The notes: a model not told the origin generated them from the letters alone. Positions 34,938 through 46,525 are shown, counted from the stretch's first letter. The stretch is 64,000 nt of DNA from Lasioglossum baleicum (GCF_051020765.1 NC_134936.1:5083045-5147044); one strand, 5' to 3'. Made by a program: numbers and translations.

Positions 34938-35625
34938 TACAGGGTGTCCCAGCTAACTTGACCACCTTGAATATCTTTGTTGCTTTTAAAGATACGTCAA
35001 ATGTCTGAAGGACAAAGCTGAATGGTAAAATGGGGCTCATAAGATACCAACAAAATTTTTTTTCATGTAATTTTTTTATGAGATTTCAAGGTCACATTCA
35101 TTTTTTTAAATGGAATGAGGTATTTTTTAATACATCAATCGATGCAGCTGGACATTCGTTATAAAAAAAGTACTAACCTATGTATGTCGAAAAGTTAGTA
35201 GTTCAGGAGATATTTCAATTTAGAAAACTCTAAAATACCATTACTGTCGTTCTAAGACGTTACATAAGTAAGTAAACACTAACGTTTTATTGTTAGTACG
35301 ACAGTAATGGTATTTTAGATTTTTCTAAATTGAAATATCTCCTGAACTACTAACTTTTCGACATACGTAGGTTAGTATTTTTTTATAACGAATGTCCAGC
35401 TGCATCGATTGATGTATTAAAAAATACCTCATTCCATTTAAAAAAATGAATTGAAATCTCCTTGAAATGACATTGAAATCTCATAAAAAAATTACATGAA
35501 AAAAAAATTTTGTTGATATCTTATAAGCCCCATTTTAACATTGAGCTTTGTCCTTCAGACATTTGACGTATCTTTAAAAACAACAAAGATATTCAAGGTG
35601 GTCAAGTTAGCTGGGACACCCTGTA
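34938..35625. mobile_element. Palindromic element with TACAGGGTGTCCCAG ends
   Basis: TACAGGGTGTCCCAGCTAAC mirrors GTTAGCTGGGACACCCTGTA. The inner arm from TGAGGTATTTTTTAATAC through CATCAATCGATGCAGCTG to TCGAAAAGTTAGTAG and AATACCATTACTGTCG is the same module as in 4970-6650. The outer 100 bp (ACCACCTTGAATATCTTTGT) are not. The loop is only about 50 bp. Non-coding. Confidence 0.85.
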
Positions 35626-36435
35626 TATCCGAAAGTTGCTCGGTGTTCACTCATTTTTTTCAAATAGAATCACCTGATACTCGCTCGTACCAGCCGTCCC
35701 GAGACACCCTGTATGTATTTGCGGTTCTCGAGTGTCTACATATAACCACCTAAAATGACTTGAACGCTGACAAGTTCGCCGTCGATGCAGCGGAGCATAT
35801 ACGCGCAGAAGTTGGCGCGACTGAAAGCGTACAAGCTGTGTAGATATCACGGTTAAACGCATAGACCCGAAGACATTAAGTGCGTGCGTGTGTGTGTGTG
35901 TGTTAGGGTGTGTAGGAGGGGAGGCAAACCTGCGCGCACGTAGGTAAGACACACGCTAGGCTACGCGGCTAATTGCCGCTAATTATCGCGCTTACCGCAG
36001 TTCAGGCATCCCTGTCTATGCCTCTACCGACGCGGCGGGGACTTCCGCCTCCTTAAACCCTTCGCCACCCCCGCACCGAGCCATCTTGTCGCGGTTTCCC
36101 GCCCCCAGTTCTCTCCTTCCATCGACGAAAATCTGCTCCTATTCCTGTTCTCCGCGTCTTTCAGACTCTACCACTTCCGCTTCCGTTTCCTCGTCACGGC
36201 CTAGATACTATCAGCACTGGTTCCCCGTAAGTTTTCTTTTCAGATGGTATACATTATTTAGATACTCCACTGCTTCGCTACTAACGACGCACACACGATC
36301 CGAAAGGAGTGCTCGCGGAACTATAACCCGGTTTATCATGCGATCTGCTGCGGATCTCCGTGCATTTATGGCGTTCGCGAATTTACAAAATACAGGATAA
36401 CGATTACATTAACAAACCTTGACGATCTTGCTGTA
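35626..36435. other. GC-richer block with GT microsatellite
   Basis: Begins with a solo GAGACACCCTGTATGTA terminus at 35700. A GT microsatellite lies at 35882-35903. The part 35950-36200 is C-rich and open in some frames, without domain. Possibly conserved noncoding. Confidence 0.4.
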
Positions 36436-36765
36436 CAGTAAATCCTCTATAAACGCAAAAGCCTCGGGGAGGTTTGTTTGTATTTTTCGTAGACGGAGAT
36501 ACTATTTTTGTTGAGCTTCAAAGGCCGAGCCGAACGTAGAGAAGGACAGTGCGTGTAAAGAGAGACCGCGCGACTCTCCGCGTCTCTTTCTTTCCCATAC
36601 GCTGTCCTTCCTTGCGTCCGAAACGTTCATCGTCAATTAAACCACTAAATACAGTTGAAATTATATCGTGTTTGGCTTGTTTTAATCAGAAAAGTACCAC
36701 GAATATATTGTTGAAAGTTTCATAAAAAAATAAGTAATAATAAAAAAGATAGTAGTCGGAATCAA
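36436..36765. mobile_element. MITE CAGTAAATCCTCTATAAACG, truncated copy
   Basis: CAGTAAATCCTCTATAAACG after TA opens the element. The interior (CCTTGCGTCCGAAACGTTCA, AAACCACTAAATACAG) matches the complete copy at 39999-40461 in inverted orientation. The right terminus is missing. Confidence 0.7.
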
Positions 36766-37745
36766 ATTTTGTTCGCTGATGATCACAAATCTTTACCGAA
36801 TATAATGAGACGAAAAAGAGCATCCAGACTCGCACAGAACTATAACAAAATCGTCAATAAAGTTTCGTAATCGTAAAAAAACCTTACAGAATTGTTGGTA
36901 ATGTTATAATAAAATATTCATAACTATACTAATTTAGATGATGAGAACATGAAATCTATGCGAAAGTGCTCTGTACACCTACCTGAAAAACTTTTGTAAT
37001 ACAAGAATTTACACAATTTTCCTTAAAACACTTGAAAAACGCCAATGAACGGGCGCTGTTTCAGAGACTGTTTAAGAACGCAAAGCGCGCCTTAAAATTT
37101 CTTGACTTTCTCGGTGCAGTTTTCTACTTCACGGATGTACAAATAGAAAGAACAACATTGAAGCCTTATTCTTCAGACCTTTAACTACGACGGACAACAA
37201 AACTTTTATGACATACAACGTGTACGTGTCTGTACGTGTCTGTGCAACGTACAGACACACTACACACAACGCAATCATACCAACTAACGCAGTCATACTA
37301 ACGCTCGCAGTTATACCAACGCGTTAAATAAGGAACATACGAAAATTAATTAACAATCTTCAACAGAACGTTATGCTAAAGTTGATAGTTTCCCTTGAAC
37401 AAAGAACATGGTGCGATACACGAACGAAGAATGCACAAATATAATTTTTGCATTGGGTGCGTGCAACGGAAATGCATCTGATATTAAAATTACTAAACAT
37501 TAAATTATTGTATGAGGTATTATATCAATTTCATATCCACAAAATTTAAAAAATTATGGGGAATGGAAATATTTTAGGTCGGAAGAAATGTTTAATTTCC
37601 CAGTTAAAATAGCTCCGAGTGCAAAGGATTAATGTACAAATCCAATACGTTGTACAGATTGTCAACACTGATGTTACCAAAAAGAAGTTACCAAAACTGA
37701 TGTTACCATAATCCCTGTAAATTTTCAATTACACTTTTTTTCGCG
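36766..37745. other. AT-rich intron
   Basis: ACGTGTCTGTACGTGTCTG and repeated CTAACGCAGTCATAC words lie at 37210-37325. No exon recognised. Confidence 0.45.
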
Positions 37746-38525
37746 GTAGGGCTGATATTAAACAGCTTTACGCTCGTTTCAGTATTAAAGGTTCGCTATT
37801 TACTCCCGTCGTTACGTTTGTATTTCCTCTTTAATATCCTTTTTCCATCATCCGTCCCCGAGAAATTATTTGCCTACCCCTCCGCATCCGACGATCCCTT
37901 AGTTTCACTTAGATCTCCCGAATTTCGTCTTTTTCTTCTAACTGCTCTATCTGCTTGTACATGTTTATCCGCCATCGTATTTCCCGGTTTACCTCCTTAG
38001 CTGCATCCCTCTCTGTCAGATTAATCACCATCCCCCGTACCGCCATAAATTCGCTGCATCCACAGTGCTCTGTCTCGTTCTATCTCTGGCGCGCCGCGCG
38101 CCGTCTGGAGCTTCACCCCCGGCTTGTTACATTAATTAAACAATATTTGCGATTAATATTTGAGATAATCATCAGCGCCTCGAAGCAGCTTCTGCTGGCT
38201 GGCGGAGGATGCGGAATATCGCGCGTGCTAATCGGGTTAGCGCTTTCGTGGGCCCTTCCGCGCTTCCCTTCGTACCCTTCTCCAAGCCGCTCTCTCTTCC
38301 CAAACTGTACTGGATACGAAATATTGTAACCCCTTCTTCGACACATCAAACGAATCGCAACTGCTTCATTAAAGGGAGATCGAGTTCGATAAGAGATTAA
38401 GGGACGCGCAACGAAAGACGTGGATATTTAATGGCGGTCTAGACAGTTTTAAGGAAACAGAGTTGATAACACAGATCACTAGCGTGGACCTTACATTATG
38501 TTAAAAAAAATACCAAGACATCTTA
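37746..38525. promoter_or_regulatory. Candidate intronic regulatory block
   Basis: A GC-richer island (38080-38300) carries clustered homeodomain-core words: ACATTAATTAAACA (38129), GCGATTAATATTTG (38149), GTGCTAATCGGGTTAG (38225). It is not part of any repeat visible elsewhere in the window, unlike most of this intron. Open frames lack domains. The regulatory role is inferred from composition and site clustering only. Confidence 0.3.
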
Positions 38526-39162
38526 AGGATGTTCTGGAGGCATATAAAAACGCAACAAAATTTTTGAAAAATTGACAAGATATAATTCTTACTAAATTAA
38601 TGCACTTACCAAAGTTTGGGTTCGATTCACTGCACCGTTTAGGAATTATAGCAACTTAAGGTTTGCACATTTTAACACGTCTTCTTATGGAGAATTCATA
38701 AAATTCCACTTCAAACCCTATTTAAACCTTGAAAAAACGCAACTAGAAACTCCAGTTTTTTTGTATATATAGTAAAAATTAAGTAATTAATTTTATGTTC
38801 AAAATTTATTAGGATTCACAAAACAGGTATAGAGCAAAAAATTATAAACTGTTACAAAACGTCAAATTTATCGTGTTGTCCTTCTCACTAGCATGGAAAC
38901 GCGACAACTGTGTAGACCACTGAATATAGCTACAATCAGAGGGTACAATTATTCGCAAAAGTCACGTAGAATTTTTTATAATATGAAGACAATTTGATTA
39001 AAAAATAAATATAACATGAAATTCACTAATTGAACGAAAGCTTTTTAAATTAATCTATTTTTTTAATGCAAAATATACTCATGAATGGCTTTCATTGCCA
39101 ATATATTGACGGATTTCGAATTTCTTGTACTTTTGTCTCCCATTGTACCTCCAGAACATCCT
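38526..39162. mobile_element. TTAAGGATGTTCTGGAGG MITE, complete copy
   Basis: AGGATGTTCTGGAGG and CCTCCAGAACATCCT ends with TA on each side, 637 bp. No open frame. The truncated inverted relative is nested in the mariner at 14466-14922. Confidence 0.8.
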
Positions 39163-39998
39163 TAACACTAGAACTACCAACAGTTAAGACGTAGCTATTT
39201 CTGCCAGGGACCAAAAATAACAGTTATTCTAAAATTTTCTACGATAAAAATCATTAATGAAAAAGTTGATTATTCTTGAAATTTAAGATAATGCACACAA
39301 GATGTAAAGAAAAAGTTCGAACAACATAATGATTAAAAAATATCGGTTTTTATACTTTTTGGTTACGAATAACAGTTATTAGTGCTGAAAAAATTGGATC
39401 CTCGTCGATAACTGTTATTGATGAAGAAAAACTGTTTCTTTTACGTAAATTCAAAATATTTTCTAATTCACTTTCCGAGGAGTCCTGAACATTTTCTTTG
39501 TCTATAATCTCATTATCACTATTATTACTATAAAGTTCTGTTTAAAAAACTTCGTTTTTTTTAGATAGAATGAAATATTGAATAATACATCTACAATAAA
39601 CATAATTGTAGTAAAAGCCACTTAATTCAATAATTAATTGAATTGTAAAATATTACACTGTCGTGGAAATGTGAAATATTTTATGTATTTTTTATCGAAG
39701 TATATTCCATAGTAAAAGTAAAAATGTAGGCAATACTGTTTCATGCTGTACCCATATATATTTACTATATAAATAGATGCAACATATAAAATCAATTGAA
39801 ACGTTTTACGCTACAATATGGACGTCTCGCAAAAGGAGACTACTTTCATGAACAATACCACGTTATGAAAATTTGTTTGAACATTACGAGTGTATTTATC
39901 TGTGGAGAATTCAGTGAATCAAACCTATTTCCTATTAAAAATGGTTAATGAACATGAAAATAATTAAAGTAGAATCTGCATGCAATAATCCATGTTTA
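39163..39998. other. AT-rich intron
   Basis: AATAACAGTTATT words recur at 39227, 39367 and 39402. No exon recognised. Confidence 0.45.
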
Positions 39999-40461
39999 CA
40001 GAAAATCCTCTATAAACGCAAAAAGGCCGTGCACGATAAACGCAAAATAAATATCCCCTCCACTGTAGTAATCTGATCTCGGCTCGGGTATGTCGGTGTG
40101 GACCACTACTAATGCGACGCGGAGAGTCGCAGTCGCTGGCACAGTTCAAAGTTCAAAGGCCCGTGCGTCCTCACAATGTATAATACCAATAAAAATGTCT
40201 CTTTTATTATTACTTATTTTTTAATGAAAATTTCACTGATATATTTGTGGCATTTTTCTGATTAAAATAAGACCAAACACGATATCATTTCAACTGTATT
40301 TAGTGGTTTAATTGACGATGAACGTTTCGGGCGCAAGGAAGGACAGCGTATGGCGTATGGGAAAGAAAGAGACGCCGAGAGTCGTAGTCGTTTCGGCCGC
40401 GCGCGGTCTCTTTTTACACGCGCTGTCTTTTGAGGCTTTTGCGTTTATAGAGGATTTACTG
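39999..40461. mobile_element. MITE CAGTAAATCCTCTATAAACG, complete copy
   Basis: CAGAAAATCCTCTATAAACG mirrors CGTTTATAGAGGATTTACTG. TA flanks lie at 39997-39998 and 40462-40463. GC-rich patches are present inside both ends. Non-coding. Confidence 0.8.
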
Positions 40462-40764
40462 TAGTTCTGTGAATGAAGTTCCTTATCATGAGACGAACTC
40501 TTTTAGCACTGTTTCATAGTAATTTTTAAATCAGGGTTGCTCTTACCCATACGTAGTTGGTTACACTGATTTCTTACTTGTTACGCCCATTGTTTCAATA
40601 CTGGGTCGATATGTCTGCGTTTGTTGCATTAGAATGTATGATCCTAGACTGCGGATCTGTATGGAGAATAAACAATTTTTGCATTAATTGCAAGACATAG
40701 GAGGGGGTACATCATCTCACCTCGATTCCCCTCGTTTGGCAGCACTGACTCTATCTCCTTAAGA
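40462..40764. other. Intron with MITE terminus
   Basis: TAGACTGCGGATCTGTATGG at 40636 belongs to the family at 11039. GGAGGGGGTACATC and CTCGATTCCCCTCG at 40700-40730 resemble 26972-27000. Nothing coding. Confidence 0.4.
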
Positions 40765-40981
40765 CAGCGGTTTCCAAACTTTATGCTAGTATGCCTCCTT
40801 AAAAAAAATTTATTTTTCCGCGCCTCCCTATCTTTTAATCGATATAATAATAGAGACACGTTTCAAAATACTGAAACCTACAATTAACAGAATAATAACA
40901 AGGTTTTGCTATAACAATAGGAACATGCATATTTATGTTGATATGAAATTACTAATTGAACTACATCTAATGCAACAAAGT

Positions 40982-41790
40982 TTAATGCGAGTGTTGTTGT
41001 TTATTGGCACAACGTTTATCAAATCTTGGGGGCAATGTGGAGAGTGCCACTCGTAACTCTTTCTCGACTATTAACCTGGCTCGACATTTGGTTTTCATTG
41101 CAGCCAGTGCCGAAAAGCTCGTTTCGCATAAATAAGACGTTACAAACGGTAGAAGCACATGCATTGCCTTGCAATACAAAGATTCATAGTCTCCACTAAG
41201 ATTCACCCAAAATTGAATTATGGTTTCATTTTGAAACTTTTGTTTCAGTGAGCTGTCGCATGATAATTCTATCAATTTTTCTTTTTCGATGATTGTCAGC
41301 TCAAATTCGTCTTCTTGATTGTCGATAAATGGATTCTGTATCCACAAAACCTTTGAGAAATCAAGGTCTTTGAAATAATTTGAAAAATGCAGCACTGAAC
41401 CATCCAAATGTTCGATAAAAAGATTTTTGCTCGCTTCAGTATTGGCTGTGTCCCAGAAATCTTTTGAAAGTGAAAACATTTCCAACTCATTCTTTTGTAA
41501 ATTTGATTTCCATAACTCCAGCTTTTTGATGAAAGGTTTTACTTTGTCTTTTTGAACAAGGGGATGCATTTGTAATCCCTGCATTTATTTATTTAAACCG
41601 CTCAATTTTCCAAAAATTTCAACCAAATAGGCGAGTTTAACAATAAAATTATCGTTCGTCCACAAATGTGCCTCTTCATGGTGGTTTTCTTCGAGAAAGG
41701 TTGCTATTTCTTCTTTGAGCTGATACACCCTTTGAATCACTTTTGCACGAGATAGCCAGCGAACTTCGCAATAATACAGAAGTGAGGTAT
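40982..41790 (-). pseudogene. hAT transposase copy 2, C-terminal part
   Basis: From TSLLYYCEVRWLSRAKVIQR through LAYLVEIFGKLSGLNK, then a stop (41585). It continues in frame from MQGLQMHPLVQKDKVKPFIK to SLYCKAMHVLLPFVTSYLCE and TSFSALAAMKTKCR, the hAT dimerisation domain. Relative to copy 1 it lacks the stop after LAYLV but has its own stop after NK. The N-terminal part is at 43849-44483 beyond the palindrome. Confidence 0.85.
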
Positions 41791-41792
41791 AA

Positions 41793-43845
41793 CACTGTCC
41801 AACAAATTTCAACTTTTTTTGTGATTTCAATATACTGTTGGGTCCTTCTTATAGAGTTTTTTGCGCTGATTCCGAATCTGGTTTTAATTTTTTCCCTATA
41901 CGTCCAGTTTTTGAAAATCATGGCTTTGAAAAAAAAACATATTTTTCAACTTTAAACAAATATTGTGATGTTATTATAAAAGATATTGAATTGTTGTTTA
42001 CAGCAAACGATTCTGTAGACTTTCCCGAATACAGTGATATCCAATATTAATACATTATGATTGTTTAAACATGTTTAAACAATGATTAAAGACGGAGATG
42101 CACCACTTTTGCACCAATTTTTGCGGATATTTTCGAATTTATCTCAAAAAATAAGGGTCCAGCGAAAAATTGAACTATACCACGCGAAAGAGCAGACTTT
42201 TATCTTGAGAAACCCCCTTGTGAAGTTTACATGGTCGACGTTTTTACCGAACCAGAAAGCAAAATATCTTCGCCCGACATGCGTTGACGCCAGTGGTGCT
42301 CTTCCACTAGCGCGGTCGTTCGTCGGGATACGGCGCGGCGCGCTGTGGTGAAACGGCGCGTGGCTATAAGCGCGCAATTATGTCAGCTTACTTAAATGTA
42401 ATATTTTATTAAATGTTATATTATTGTTATTTATTATTTATTAGTATATTTATTCTGTATAAATTATTTTATGTATTTTTTAATGTTAGTCTCTCGTTTA
42501 TAGTATATTTAATACAAAAAATACCTTTTGTAACAAAAAAATAATTTATTCACACACTACACTATTACACTATTTACAATGCTAATATATATGTGTACAC
42601 TATTCAGATATAATACACTACTAAAATACATATATTATATACACAACAACTAAAATACTATAAATGTTTTTTATGAAGTTTTATACGTAGCAATGCAGAT
42701 TTGAAATGCTTGACACTACTGATTTCAACAAACACAAAGCCGAAACTGAACTCTGGCATCAGTTTTCTTAAGAACCAACACGATATTTTGAAATAAATGA
42801 CGGTCTACGGACAACGGAATACATACAATGTAAGGAAAGTCTGCAATGCGGTGACTGAAAAATTTTATTTTCAGTAATTGTCGTCTTATCTATGTATTGT
42901 AATTATAGTGCCAATGAACACTCGAGATTCTTCCGAGTAAAATAAGTCCAAACACAATATAAACGGGACTATTTTTATTGACTTAAATACATAATTAAAA
43001 TAGTTTGCTCCATATTAAATCGATATAGTGTATTATATCTGAATAGTGTACACATATATATTAGCATTGTAAATAGTGTAATAGTGTAGTGTGTGAATAA
43101 ATTATTTTTTTGTTACAAAAGGTATTTTTTGTATTAAATATACTATAAACGAGAGACTAACATTAAAAAATACATAAAATAATTTATACAGAATAAATAT
43201 ACTAATAAATAATAAATAACAATAGTATAACACATTTAATAAAATATTACATTTAAGTAAGCTGACATAATTGCGCGCTTATAGCCACGCGCCGTTTCAC
43301 CGCAGCGCGCCGCGCCGTATCCCGACGAATGACCGCGCTAGTGGAAGAGCACCACTGGCGTCAACGCATGTCGGGCGAAGATATTTTGCTTTCTGGTTCG
43401 GTAAAAACGTCGACCATGCAAACTTCACAAGGGGGTTTCTCAAGATAAAAGTCTGCTCTTTCGCGTGGTATAGTTCAATTTTTCGCTGGACCCTTATTTT
43501 TTGAGATAAATTCGAAAATATCCGCAAAAATTGGTGCAAAAGTGGTGCATCTCCGTCTTTAATCATTGTTTAAACATGTTTAAACAATCATAATGTATTA
43601 ATATTGGATATCACTGTATTCGGGAAAGTCTACAGAATCTTTTGCTGTAAACAACAATTCAATATCTTTTATAATAACATCGCAATATTTGTTTAAAGTT
43701 GAAAAATATGTATTTTTTTAAAACTCCATTTTCTCAAAAACTGGACGTATAGGAAAAAAATTAAAACCAGATTCGGAATCAGCGCAAAAAACTCTATAAG
43801 AAGGACCCAACAGTATATTGAAATCAAATTTGGTGTTGGACAGTG
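41793..43845. mobile_element. Near-perfect 2.05-kb palindromic element
   Basis: CACTGTCCAACA termini and a 3-bp flank TAA on each side (41790-41792, 43846-43848). Arms of about 825 bp (41793-42621, 43025-43845) are almost identical: the 89-codon frame at 42082-42351 reappears at 43566-43297 with only a couple of changed residues. The centre of about 400 bp is unique. The outer arm parts are AT-rich, with a CG-rich patch near 42290-42360 and its mirror. No transposase. The insertion point within the hAT coding frame gives an exact boundary. The superfamily is uncertain; a TAA-type 3-bp duplication would fit PIF/Harbinger, but the termini do not look typical. Confidence 0.88.
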
Positions 43846-43848
43846 TAA

Positions 43849-44483
43849 TTAGCTCCCATATCAACACACAGCTTTGCAAACAGCCTAGCTCTCAAAGGAC
43901 TGTTCTTAATGTAATTTATAATTTTTATAACTTTCGTAAAAATGTTGTTCAGTTCCTCGCTCATATGTTTTGACACTATAGCTGCTCTTTCCGCTGCTGC
44001 TTTGTATCCGAACATTGAGTGAGCTCCGTCGGTGCACAGTCCAATGCAATTATTCCACATTATGTCGTTTTCTTCAAAAAAACTGTCTATTATATTAAAC
44101 ATCTCCATGGATGTGGTCTTTACAGGAATGGGTTTGCAAAATAATATATCTTCTAATAATATATTATTTTCCGCAACATATCGAACGTATGCAATTAAAT
44201 GGGCATCTTTAGCTATATCAATTGCCTCATCTACTTGAATGGAGAATTTCGAAGTACGCAGCCGAGAAACTAATTGATCGCAAATATCTTCAGATATATC
44301 ATTGATTCTTCTTCCGACTGTATTATCAGCAAGCGGAATTTGTCGCGACTGTTTTGCATACGATTCGCCAAACAGAAACGGAGCGTTTGCAAAGGCGTCA
44401 TTTTTAAAATCTTCAGCTCCGGATAATTTTTTAATAGGGCTTAAATGAATGTATAAAAATGTAAGAAAAATAAAAATAAACAT
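43849..44483 (-). pseudogene. hAT transposase copy 2, N-terminal part
   Basis: Reads LSGAEDFKNDAFANAPFLFG, QIPLADNTVGRRINDISEDI, then FSIQVDEAIDIAKDAHLIAY and NNCIGLCTDGAHSMFGYKAA, i.e. the first two catalytic acidic positions of hAT transposases, up to the TAA target of the palindrome. It is open where copy 1 has stops. A BED finger is not present upstream, so both copies come from an already N-terminally deleted element. A short deletion after FGYKAA removes the LVKKKAPCYLDALY stretch seen in copy 1. Confidence 0.85.
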
Positions 44484-44696
44484 TACTTCACTGAATTTGT
44501 ACTGTTACGTTGCGATAGAAAGTTTATTTATTTGTAGATATTATGGTATGAACATTAATTTTTTATTAGAAATTTTGGCGCTTTCCCTGGTAGTAGCCCG
44601 CGCCTCCCCGGTTGGAAACCGCTGCCTTAAGGTTACTGTTAAGAAACGGACATTATTTCATATGCAACGACCCAATACTTCTGATTATTTTTCCAG

Positions 44697-45186
44697 CGCT
44701 CCTGGATTAGCAGCAGGATTCAGGCCAGTGGAGCCCCCGACGTCTCTCTTCTTTTCTCCGCACCTGGCAGCTCAGTTCTCTCCGCCGTTGTTTGGCAACA
44801 AAGTGGTCAGCAGCGCGCCTACATCCTTGACCTCGACAACTCCTTCACTATGGACTTCAAGCGATCATCGGCCGGGAAGTCTGCAGGAAATGCTATCCTG
44901 GTCGTCGGCAGCTTGGCCCGGCTCTGTTTGCGGGTGCTGCAAGCCGGGGACTGGTGACCTCCACAGAAGCAGCAGTCTAGCAGAGCTTAGAAGAAAGGCT
45001 CAGGAACATTCGACCGCGTCCGCGCTCCTTGGTGGACTAGCAGGTTTTCCCGGAGGGCTGCCCTTGCCCTTGCCTCTACCATTGCTGCCACCCTTGCTGG
45101 GACTCTCCAGGAGGCCGGAACATCATCACCATCACCTCTCTAGTATGGTGCATCAGATACAACCGACCACGAAAGAGGATCCCTAG
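44697..45186 (+). CDS. Drgx: Drgx-like terminal exon with OAR motif
   Basis: Acceptor ATTATTTTTCCAG at 44684-44696. The first base completes AAC. Residues 196-357: APGLAAGFRPVEPPTSLFF, a Ser/Thr-rich part, GSLQEMLSWSSAAWP, then VCGCCKPGTGDLH, which recalls the CSCC motif just before the OAR of vertebrate DRGX. The OAR-like helix SSSLAELRRKAQEHST is at residues 286-301 (44968-45015). The tail has a leucine/proline repeat, a run of five histidines and a TAG stop at 45184. OAR motifs in paired-like proteins act as intramolecular modulators of transactivation. OAR plus the Cys motif plus the homeodomain sequence is the main reason for the Drgx call. Start codon and the first exon are outside the window. 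Confidence 0.9.
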
Positions 45187-45830
45187 GAGCATCCTGTGAT
45201 CGGCACTCGCCTGTCGGCTAATTGAATGTTTGGCCAAAAGACAACCCTTGACTCTGGGCACGTATAACTTTCTGGACACTAACACTTTTTGCTTTTCCCT
45301 CTCTACTCTGTTAAGGATTATAGTATTTTCGATACGGTTAGGGCTTACACACCCAAATACTGGAATGAGAATAACGATCCGCAGGATGGTCGTCGACAGC
45401 TGTTTCATTTAGAAACTACGATTTCTGGCTTAATTAGGTGTGACACAGCGACGCAATCATGGATTCTCAGTAACGCGTTTCGATTTTTCAAGTTTTTAGA
45501 GGCGTAATTAAGCAGTTGTGTTAGGTGGTCGGCCAGCAACGACCATTTCGTCGCTATGTAACATTTAATTAGGGCACAGCCTTGCAGTCAACAATCTGCT
45601 ATGTCAACGCTAGAGTTTAAACGGCAATAGCAAATTACGAGACTAGGTTTCAAAGTCAATGAAAATGTAAAATTCTTGTTCTTGTTCTACAATTGCTGAA
45701 AAGCTATTCTCGTGAAAAATTATTAAATATATTGATTTATTTATGCCCATATTATAGTCTCAGTTGAATTTGTTGTATTCTGCATATGCTATATCGAAAT
45801 TTCAATAAATGCAGGCCGGTAATTTGTATA
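45187..45830 (+). other. Probable 3' UTR of the homeobox gene
   Basis: Follows the stop codon without repeats. The first clear AATAAA downstream is at 45804-45809 (TTTCAATAAATGC), a candidate polyadenylation signal about 620 bp after the stop. Open frames here are short and lack domains. The true transcript end cannot be fixed from sequence. Confidence 0.5.
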
Positions 45831-46378
45831 AACAAGTAAAAACCAGTCACTTCGACTGTTTTATACAATTAAAGTTAATTGTGAGACCTAGTCTCATACT
45901 TTTAAGCCAGCACCGTGTACGATCCGTTTTAAAGCGAATATGTTAATTGATTTCGAAATGTTTTATACTGTTGGACGTGCATTTTTCAGTTAATGATACA
46001 TTTGTTGAAAAATTGTTTATTTGGAAATTTTAACCGGGATATTCCGGATGTGAACTTGATTTTCCGTTTTCTCCATCAGAGGTGCAAATTCAATACTGTT
46101 CCTTAAAGTGAAATTTTTGTATATGATAAAATTGCATTTTGCTACGCTCTAACTTATAGTTACCGAAACCGAAGGAAATAACAAATGATTATGATGAACT
46201 ATTGACAAGTAATGCGTACATGACAATAGAATTTCTTTGAATTATTTATAGTAATTGTAAGGGTATCTAACCGTGTTACGAATACTGTGCTTGTCAAGTA
46301 TTTGTTAACTGAAACCGTTTGCATTTACCAGTACCCAAAGTGTTATAGAATTTTGCGCTACTTTCATTTTTTGAACAT
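45831..46378. other. AT-rich intergenic DNA
   Basis: No repeat, gene or RNA recognised. Confidence 0.45.
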
Positions 46379-46525
46379 AAAGCTGTGTCCACATTGATGC
46401 AATATGGAGCAACTTTCCGTCGCCTTCTGTTCCCTCCTTCTTCTTTTATCGGATAAAAAAAAGTAGAAGGCAACGGAGAGCGACGAAAACTTGCTGAATG
46501 TTGCTTCAGTGTGGACGTAGCTTTA
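46379..46525. mobile_element. Short MITE, AAGCTGTGTCCACATTGATG
   Basis: AAGCTGTGTCCACATTGATG is mirrored by CAGTGTGGACGTAGCTT, with CGTCGCCTTCT against AGAAGGCAACG inside. 147 bp, TA at the borders, palindromic. Confidence 0.75.

Larger units (their letters stand above)
40765..44624 (-). mobile_element. hAT element copy 2, interrupted by a palindrome
   Basis: CAGCGGTTTCCAAAC and GGTTGGAAACCGCTG ends. Target duplications CCTTAAGA (40757-40764) and CCTTAAGG (44625-44632) agree at seven of eight bases. The transposase runs on the minus strand and is better preserved than copy 1, but is split by the 2.05-kb palindrome at 41793-43845. The element ends 72 bp before the splice acceptor-exon boundary of the last homeobox exon. 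Confidence 0.88.

Noticed and set aside
35880..35905. GT run as a biologically special element
   Set aside because: An ordinary short microsatellite.
42082..42351. 89-codon open frame mirrored at 43297-43566
   Set aside because: The apparent conservation is due to the near-identical palindrome arms; no domain and no independent evidence for coding.
45230..45507. Short open frames after the homeobox stop codon
   Set aside because: They lie in the probable 3' UTR and have no domain or start context.
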